A model generated the notes under the pieces. That model saw nothing but the letters and a program-made list of their open reading frames with translations. It ran no database searches and was not told the origin of the DNA. Positions 32,208 to 36,564 of a stretch of DNA of 36,564 nt are shown here, piece by piece. The stretch covers positions 1-36,564 of the forward strand of contig JAUVYV010000032.1 of the NCBI GenBank assembly GCA_030602885.1, given 5' to 3'. The number at the start of each line of letters is the position of its first letter. Within the stretch, counting starts at the first letter, position 1. Source of the DNA: Phycisphaerales bacterium. GTDB lineage: Bacteria; Planctomycetota; Phycisphaerae; Sedimentisphaerales; Anaerobacaceae. A program made the translations under genes and the position numbers.

Positions 32208-34085
32208 ATGAGCCCACAGGAATTTGATTGGCAGGAAAAGTACAAGGATAGAATAAGCACCGCTGCCGCCGCAATGAAGCTCGTAAAATCCGGCTCTCAT
32301 ATCTTCATCGGAACCGGCTGCGGCCAGCCTTATCATCTCGTCGGCGCCCTCGTCGAGCATTCCGCCAATATCTACGATGCACACATCGTCCACCTCCTGA
32401 CCATAGGTGCAGCACCTTACGCAGATGAGAAATTCCGCGAAAAATTCAAAATGAACAGCTTCTTCATTGCCGACAACGTCCGCAATGCCCTCGAAAGGGG
32501 AATCGGCGATTATACCCCTATCTTCCTCTCTGAAATTCCTCAGGAGTTCGAAACAGGCAGAATTCCCCTCGATGTTGCCCTTGTGACCGTTACACCCCCC
32601 GATGTCAACGGCCTGTGCTCGCTCGGCGTCTCCGTCGATATCGTAAAATCCGCCGTCGCAAATGCAAAGTACGTCATCGCACAGGTCAACAGCCGTATGC
32701 CCAGAACCTTTGGCGACAGCTTCCTCCACGTCAATACAATCGACGTCCTCGTTCCCCATGATGAGGACATCATCCAGGTCGATGTCCCCGAGCTTGACGA
32801 TGTCTTGAGCAGAATCGGTGAGAATATCGCACGCCTCGTCGAGGACGGCAGTACCATCGAGTGCGGCATCGGTCGTATCCCCCAGGCCCTCGCAGAATCA
32901 CTCAAAGACAAAAAAGACCTCGGTATTCATACCGAGATGTTCAGCGACTGGATCATCGACCTCATCGAGTGCGGTGCAATCACCTGTTCTAAGAAGACAC
33001 TGAATCACGGCAAGATAGTCGCCAGCTTCTGCATGGGCACACGACGCCTCTACGACTACATCGACAACAACCCCTTCTTCGAGTTCTACCCCACAGAGTA
33101 CGTCAACGACCCTTACATCATAAGCCGGCACGAAAAAATGGTCGGAATAAACGTCGGACTCGAAATCGACCTCACCGGCCAGGTTTGCGCCGACTCACTC
33201 GGCTATCAGTTCTACAGCGGCATCGGCGGCCAGGTCGATTTCATCCGTGGTTCCGCCAGAAGCAGGGGGGGCAAAGCCATCATTGCTATGCCCTCGACCG
33301 CCAAGAACGGCCGGGTTAGCAGAATTGTGCCGCACCTTACCGAAGGAGCCGGTGTTGTCACTACCCGCGGAGACGTCCACTATATTGTTACCGAGTTTGG
33401 AATCGCATATCTCCACGGCAAGAGCATCAGAGAAAGGGTCCTCGCTCTCATTAATATCGCTCACCCAAAATTCAGAAACGAGCTCATCCAGGCAGCCAAA
33501 GCACAAAAGTACATTTACGAAGACCAGATCGAGCTCGCCTGGGACCAGGTTCGATACCCCGAAGAGCTCGAACGATATGAAACCCTGCGCGACGGAACCG
33601 AAATATTCTTCAGACCCGTAAAACCTATCGACGAGCCGTCGCTGTCCGAAATGCTCTATTCCCTCAGCGAACAGTCCGTCAGAACGCGATATATGACTTA
33701 CACCATGACATTCCCTCACAAAGACGTCCAGCAGCTCACAAATATCGACTACCTGCAGGACATCGCTATTGTCGGCGTCGTCCCGGGCCTGTCCGGCGAG
33801 GAAATTGTTGCAATCGCTCAATACTTCCTTGACCCAAAAACCCAGGCCGCCGAGGTCGCCTTCATCGTACAGGATGAATGGCAGCAAAAAGGTATGGGAA
33901 CCATCCTCCTCGATTACATCACACAAATTGCAAGGCAGCGCGGCGTAAGGAGATTCTACGCAAAAGTCCTCCCTTCGAACAAACCTATGTTGGCCGTCTT
34001 CCACAACTCCGGATACAAGGTAAATACCGAATTCGACGGCGAAGTTTACAGCATTACCTACGATTTAACCGAAAAAGAAAGGTGA
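32208..34085 (+). CDS. Acetyl-CoA hydrolase/transferase fused to a GNAT acetyltransferase
   Basis: This is a 625-residue two-part protein. Residues about 1-440 form an acetyl-CoA hydrolase/CoA-transferase domain, close to 4-hydroxybutyrate and acetate CoA-transferases. Glu243 in LGIHTEMFSD matches the catalytic glutamate, and 'YSGIGGQVDFIRGSARSRGGKAIIAMPST' and 'VTEFGIAYLHGKSIRER' follow. Residues about 465-620 form a GNAT domain, with 'RDGTEIFFRPVKPIDEPSLSEM' and the CoA-binding 'VQDEWQQKGMGTILL'. Such fusions are known in other bacteria. The GNAT part could acetylate lysines of proteins, with the adjacent AcuC-type deacetylase reversing that; this is inferred from context. The start follows the synthetase stop by 9 bases, and the TGA lies inside the ribosome site of the next gene. 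Confidence 0.9.
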   Translation: MSPQEFDWQEKYKDRISTAAAAMKLVKSGSHIFIGTGCGQPYHLVGALVEHSANIYDAHIVHLLTIGAAPYADEKFREKFKMNSFFIADNVRNALERGIGDYTPIFLSEIPQEFETGRIPLDVALVTVTPPDVNGLCSLGVSVDIVKSAVANAKYVIAQVNSRMPRTFGDSFLHVNTIDVLVPHDEDIIQVDVPELDDVLSRIGENIARLVEDGSTIECGIGRIPQALAESLKDKKDLGIHTEMFSDWIIDLIECGAITCSKKTLNHGKIVASFCMGTRRLYDYIDNNPFFEFYPTEYVNDPYIISRHEKMVGINVGLEIDLTGQVCADSLGYQFYSGIGGQVDFIRGSARSRGGKAIIAMPSTAKNGRVSRIVPHLTEGAGVVTTRGDVHYIVTEFGIAYLHGKSIRERVLALINIAHPKFRNELIQAAKAQKYIYEDQIELAWDQVRYPEELERYETLRDGTEIFFRPVKPIDEPSLSEMLYSLSEQSVRTRYMTYTMTFPHKDVQQLTNIDYLQDIAIVGVVPGLSGEEIVAIAQYFLDPKTQAAEVAFIVQDEWQQKGMGTILLDYITQIARQRGVRRFYAKVLPSNKPMLAVFHNSGYKVNTEFDGEVYSITYDLTEKER

Positions 34086-34092
34086 CACTACC

Positions 34093-35244
34093 TTGGCCGC
34101 CGGAAAAGCTGCTTTCATTTATTCTCCTGAACTTGAGAAGTTCAGCTACCCCCCGGACCACCCGTTCAACACCGTCCGTGCAAAAAAAACCAGAAACCTC
34201 GCTAAATCTCTCGATATGCTCGAAGGCGACGCAAGAATTGAAATCCCTCCCGAACCAGCCGATCGACTCGTCCTGAAAAAATTCCACACCGCACGCTACC
34301 TCCACGCCCTCCAGCAGGCCTCAAAAGGAAAATGGGATGCTGAAGCCCTCCACATGGGAATCGGTACTTCCGATTGTCCAATCTTCAAGGGATTATTCGA
34401 TTACGCCGTCCTCGCCACGGGAGCATCCATAACCGCGGCCAAGCTCATCGGCTCCGGTGATGCCCATGTTGCCTTCAACCCCTCGGGCGGCTACCACCAC
34501 GCCTTTCCCGAGCGGGCCGCCGGCTTCTGCTATATCAACGACGTCGTGCTCGCCTGCATCATCCTCGCCGAAGAGCAAAAAAAAGTCCTCTATCTCGATG
34601 TCGATGTTCACCACGGCGATGGCGTCGTTTTTGCCTTTTACGACCGCTCAGACGTAATGACAATATCATTCCATCAGAACCCTCGCACCCTTTTCCCCGG
34701 GACCGGCTTTGAAGACGAAATCGGTACAGGCCGGGGCACCGGCTACTGCGTAAATGTCCCCCTGCCCATGGGTACATACGACCAGGCATATCTCGAGGCC
34801 TTCGAACAGATTGCGATGCCGCTTATCCGCGCCTACAATCCCGACGTCTTTGTCTTCGAGCTCGGCGCAGATGCACTTGCACAGGACCCCCTCGCAAACC
34901 TTCGACTCACAAACAATGTTTATGTCGATATCATCAACCACCTCCTCAGCTTCGACAGACCCATACTCATGACCGGAGGAGGCGGATACAACGTTGAGAA
35001 CACCGTAAGGGCATGGACCCTCGCCTGGGCCGTCCTGTGTGGCGCCTACAGTGATGATGACATAAACATCGCCCTTGGCGGCGTTATGCTCGAAAGCACC
35101 GAATGGCACGGAGGCCTGCGAGACAGAAACCTGCCCGTCACCAAACAGCAGAAGGACACGGTCGCACCCGCACTCAATGCAACCATCTGCTCGATTAAGA
35201 AAAGCGTCTTCCCCATACACGGTATCATCGCAAAATCGACATAG
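34093..35244 (+). CDS. acuC: AcuC-type histone-deacetylase-family protein
   Basis: This 383-residue class I-like HDAC/AcuC protein removes acetyl groups from lysines; in Bacillus, AcuC acts on acetyl-CoA synthetase. Active-site residues are all present: His135-His136 (GGYHHAFP), zinc ligands Asp171 and His173 (LDVDVHHGDG) and Asp260 (ELGADALAQDP), and the transition-state Tyr299 (GGGGYN). It should therefore be catalytically competent. It starts with a TTG at 34093, 7 bases after the previous stop, with AAGGTGA as ribosome site. The length fits AcuC and its C-terminus looks complete, although a group II intron fragment begins within a few bases of the stop codon. Confidence 0.92.
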   Translation: MAAGKAAFIYSPELEKFSYPPDHPFNTVRAKKTRNLAKSLDMLEGDARIEIPPEPADRLVLKKFHTARYLHALQQASKGKWDAEALHMGIGTSDCPIFKGLFDYAVLATGASITAAKLIGSGDAHVAFNPSGGYHHAFPERAAGFCYINDVVLACIILAEEQKKVLYLDVDVHHGDGVVFAFYDRSDVMTISFHQNPRTLFPGTGFEDEIGTGRGTGYCVNVPLPMGTYDQAYLEAFEQIAMPLIRAYNPDVFVFELGADALAQDPLANLRLTNNVYVDIINHLLSFDRPILMTGGGGYNVENTVRAWTLAWAVLCGAYSDDDINIALGGVMLESTEWHGGLRDRNLPVTKQQKDTVAPALNATICSIKKSVFPIHGIIAKST

Positions 35245-35516
35245 GTAGGCCCTCAAGGTAAGTTCGACAGCCTTCGCCGCACACCTGCCGAATTTACAGC
35301 TCCGGACTTTGATGGATATGGACTTTGTTGTCTTTAACCAGCTCGTCCAGCCGGAACGGCCTCATATTCGGTTTCCGTCCGTCAGGTCACGGCTTTGCTG
35401 CACGCTTGCTTGGTACCCTGCCTTACGGCAGCGCCCTTGCGCTTCGCTAACACTTCACCTCCATCGGGTTGCGTAGAGGACTTACACCTCCAGGTTGCCA
35501 AACATGCTCGGCACAC
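35245..35516 (-). mobile_element. 5' fragment of a group II intron (mostly domain I)
   Basis: Read on the minus strand, the region starts GTGTGCC (35516-35510), which fits the GUGYG start of group II introns. It continues with words typical of bacterial domain I: CTGGAGGTGTAAGTCCTCTAC, then GTGAAGTG, and CTGACGGAC followed by GAAACCGAATATGAGG, ACAAAGTCCA and CTTACC. No reverse-transcriptase frame and no domain V are present, and the fragment stops at the acuC stop codon, so it is a truncated, inactive intron. The assignment rests on remembered consensus sequence and was not checked by covariance modelling. Confidence 0.65.
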
Positions 35517-35533
35517 AATATGTGTCAACTGGT

Positions 35534-35570
35534 ACATGGGTAACACTTTAAACCGGGAACATGGGTAACA
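35534..35570. repeat. Two direct copies of ACATGGGTAACA, possible IS end remnant
   Basis: Identical 12-mers at 35534-35545 and 35559-35570 (25-base period) lie between the intron fragment and the recombinase fragment. Such tandem words resemble transposase-binding repeats at insertion-sequence ends, but no family can be named with confidence and no transposase is near. Confidence 0.45.
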
Positions 35571-35577
35571 GGTTGTA

Positions 35578-35745
35578 AGGGATTACGGCCTTGCAGGGCA
35601 TGCCAATTTCGCTACAACTCACAGATTCTACTTGGCTGTGGCAGATGATCTGATTGATAGAACAAGACAGGCAACCACCCACCAGGTGAGTCAGGAACTG
35701 CTGCAGAGGTGTTGCCAAAACAGCCAGAAAGGAGCAGACCGGTGA
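35578..35745 (+). pseudogene. 3' remnant of a tyrosine recombinase/integrase gene
   Basis: An open frame without a start ends at TGA 35743-35745. It reads 'YGLAGHANFATTHRFY', then 'LAVADDLIDRTRQATT'. It matches the last catalytic part of tyrosine recombinases: the Gly-His of the R-H-x-x-R / (L)GH region, the Thr-Thr pair and the nucleophile Tyr. Only about 55 codons remain; the core upstream is replaced by the repeat and intron sequence, so it is a broken gene. It lies 97 bases from tRNA-Asp, a common kind of integration site. Confidence 0.65.
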
Positions 35746-35794
35746 GTCAGATTTTGGTGCGTTTTGGTACGCGTGGTTCTTTTGAGGGTTCTAC

Positions 35795-35827
35795 GAAAAG
35801 AGCCAGCAAGCATAAGTGCTTACTGGC
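35795..35827 (-). terminator. Intrinsic terminator of tRNA-Asp
   Basis: On the minus strand an 11-bp stem (GCCAGTAAGCA with TGCTTGCTGGC, one G-T pair) with a 4-nt loop is followed by TCTTTTC. It sits 16 bases after the tRNA 3' end. Confidence 0.7.
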
Positions 35828-35842
35828 CCTAATCTTAACCAA

Positions 35843-35916
35843 CGAGGCCGAAGGGACTCGAACCCTCAACCTTCGGATCGACAGTCCGATGCTCTATCCA
35901 ATTGAGCTACGGCCCC
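35843..35916 (-). tRNA. tRNA-Asp(GUC)
   Basis: The minus strand folds into a full cloverleaf of 74 nt. The acceptor stem GGGGCCG/CGGCCTC has one G-T pair; a 4-bp D stem (GCTC/GAGC), an anticodon stem TCGGA/TCCGA and a 5-bp T stem closing the loop TTCGAGT follow. The anticodon loop CTGTCGA gives anticodon GUC, so Asp, and the discriminator base is G as expected for tRNA-Asp. The CCA end is not encoded. It has its own promoter (35984-36013) and terminator (35795-35827), so it is a single-gene unit. Confidence 0.93.
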
Positions 35917-35983
35917 GTAATATCAATCGGACAATCCGGTGTCGTCGCCCGTCTCTATTGCCCGATGTCTTTTCGGAAACCAT

Positions 35984-36013
35984 AATATACCAGCCGACCA
36001 ACTTTTATGTCAA
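35984..36013 (-). promoter_or_regulatory. Promoter of tRNA-Asp
   Basis: On the minus strand: perfect TTGACA (36013-36008), 18-base spacer, TATATT (35989-35984) with a TGn extension. The predicted start is about 60 bases upstream of the mature tRNA. Confidence 0.65.
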
Positions 36014-36065
36014 CTGTTTTTGTACCAAACCCAACTCATGCCCAAAAATGCCCCGGCAAATCCAT

Positions 36066-36098
36066 TACGAGATACGAGAGACAAAATACGAGATACGA
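36066..36098. repeat. TACGAGATACGA direct repeat pair
   Basis: Two perfect 12-mers at 36066-36077 and 36087-36098 (21-base period), each itself made of two ACGA-type half units. Translations give Tyr-Glu-Ile-Arg strings, which I recall from many short predicted proteins in environmental genomes, so this is probably a dispersed non-coding repeat family. Confidence 0.6.
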
Positions 36099-36139
36099 AT
36101 TTGCCCGCCACAGTCCATGGCAGCCGTTGTACGCAACAA

Positions 36140-36564
36140 TTATTTTCTCGAAGACCGTGAGCGCCTGACCACCGGTTGCGACTTACTATCCTTCTTATGA
36201 CTTTGCTGAAGAACCCTCATCGCTTTTTTCACGTCGGCGACTTTCAAAACGCCGGTCGTTCGCCCGCCCTTCGCACCTGCAGTGCAATATGCGTACGAAA
36301 TATTTATGTGGTTCTTAGCCAGTCTCTCCGCCACCGCCGCCAGCGCACCAGATTCATTGGTCAGGTTCACACACAAAACATCCGTCTCATTGTAGGGCAT
36401 ATTTAGCTTTGACAGCACCTCTTTCGCTCTCTGTCGCCCGGCAAAAACTACACGCATAACACCATGTTCCACAGAATCCATCATTGTCATTGCTACGATA
36501 TTAATCTTGGCCCGTGCAAACTCGCCGAGCACCTGGGCCAACACTCCCGGTTTATTGACCATAA
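36140..36564 (-). CDS. Tandem ACT-domain protein (5' end outside the window)
   Basis: At least 140 residues with two ACT domains: the first 'NKPGVLAQVLGEFARAKINIVAMTMMDSVEHGVMRVVF', the second 'VLCVNLTNESGALAAVAERLAKNHINISYAYCTAG'. ACT domains bind amino acids or similar ligands and regulate enzymes. Stand-alone tandem ACT proteins are usually regulators of unknown target. The frame is open to the window edge, and the Asn-Lys-Pro-Gly motif normally follows a first beta strand, so 10 or so N-terminal residues are probably missing; the ATG at 36562 need not be the start. The tail after residue 120 is basic and Ser-rich. The stop is TAA at 36140-36142. Confidence 0.82.
   Translation of the reverse strand, partial: MVNKPGVLAQVLGEFARAKINIVAMTMMDSVEHGVMRVVFAGRQRAKEVLSKLNMPYNETDVLCVNLTNESGALAAVAERLAKNHINISYAYCTAGAKGGRTTGVLKVADVKKAMRVLQQSHKKDSKSQPVVRRSRSSRK

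Larger units (their letters stand above)
35917..36139. other. Intergenic region with tRNA promoter and a short repeat
   Basis: It contains the tRNA-Asp promoter and the TACGAGATACGA repeat pair. No gene is supported; a 163-codon frame that crosses it also runs antisense through the tRNA. Confidence 0.6.

Noticed and set aside
33195-34004. 269-codon antisense frame opposite the CoA-transferase/GNAT gene
   Set aside because: Shadow frame; the sense strand has intact catalytic motifs through the whole stretch.
35709-36200. 163-codon forward frame across the tRNA region
   Set aside because: It runs antisense through tRNA-Asp, its promoter and terminator, and the TACGAGATACGA repeat; chance open frame.

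Overview
The window looks like a chromosomal piece of a Planctomycetota bacterium, most likely of class Phycisphaerae or a close relative. This is inferred from gene content, not from a marker gene. The clues are a secreted protein with many dockerin-like repeats, tandem GspG-like pseudopilins ending in a short Asp-rich loop, a single-domain LigD-type phosphoesterase, and two low-complexity repeat families (CAAACCCAA-rich and TACGAGATACGA-rich) that I associate with such genomes. No rRNA, CRISPR array or complete insertion sequence is visible.

Layout. 1-559: non-coding, with a degenerate CAAACCCAA repeat ending in a hairpin. 560-6274: metabolic and housekeeping genes on + (fumarase beta subunit without its alpha partner, a divergent YchF/OLA1 P-loop protein, a glutamine-cyclotransferase lipoprotein, a zinc polyol dehydrogenase, a sorbitol-6-phosphate-dehydrogenase-like SDR, CinA). 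6335-22646: a large type II secretion/type IV pilus-like locus in the order gspE, pilT, gspE, gspF, gspG, dockerin-repeat gene, gspG, gspG, gspH, gspI, (GxxExxY insertion), gspJ, gspK. Both gspE genes have a good extended -10 promoter. No secretin, GspC/L/M, PilM/N/O or prepilin peptidase is in view. 22654-29931: inositol monophosphatase (-), a DUF2752 membrane protein, a lipoprotein, SerA, a phosphoglucosamine/phosphomannomutase, a cation diffusion facilitator, a Tat-exported nitroreductase-like protein and a LigD phosphoesterase-like protein (-). 30096-35244: a tight three-gene unit of ADP-forming acyl-CoA synthetase, a CoA-transferase fused to a GNAT acetyltransferase, and an AcuC-type deacetylase. 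35245-36139: a mobile-DNA graveyard beside tRNA-Asp(GUC), holding the 5' part of a group II intron, a 12-nt direct repeat pair and the 3' end of a tyrosine-recombinase gene. 36140-36564: an ACT-domain protein cut by the window end.

How the genes may work together. The gsp/pil genes encode the cytoplasmic motors, the inner-membrane platform and a full set of major and minor pseudopilins. The dockerin-repeat protein lies inside that operon and is the obvious candidate cargo or pilus-associated protein. The last operon links acyl-CoA/acetate/ATP interconversion with enzymes that could add and remove acetyl groups on lysines, a rearranged analogue of the acs/acuABC logic. The most unusual structural observation is a GxxExxY (PD-(D/E)XK-like) gene bounded by 27-bp imperfect inverted repeats, inserted exactly between gspI and gspJ. 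The distal repeat seems to carry the start codon of gspJ.
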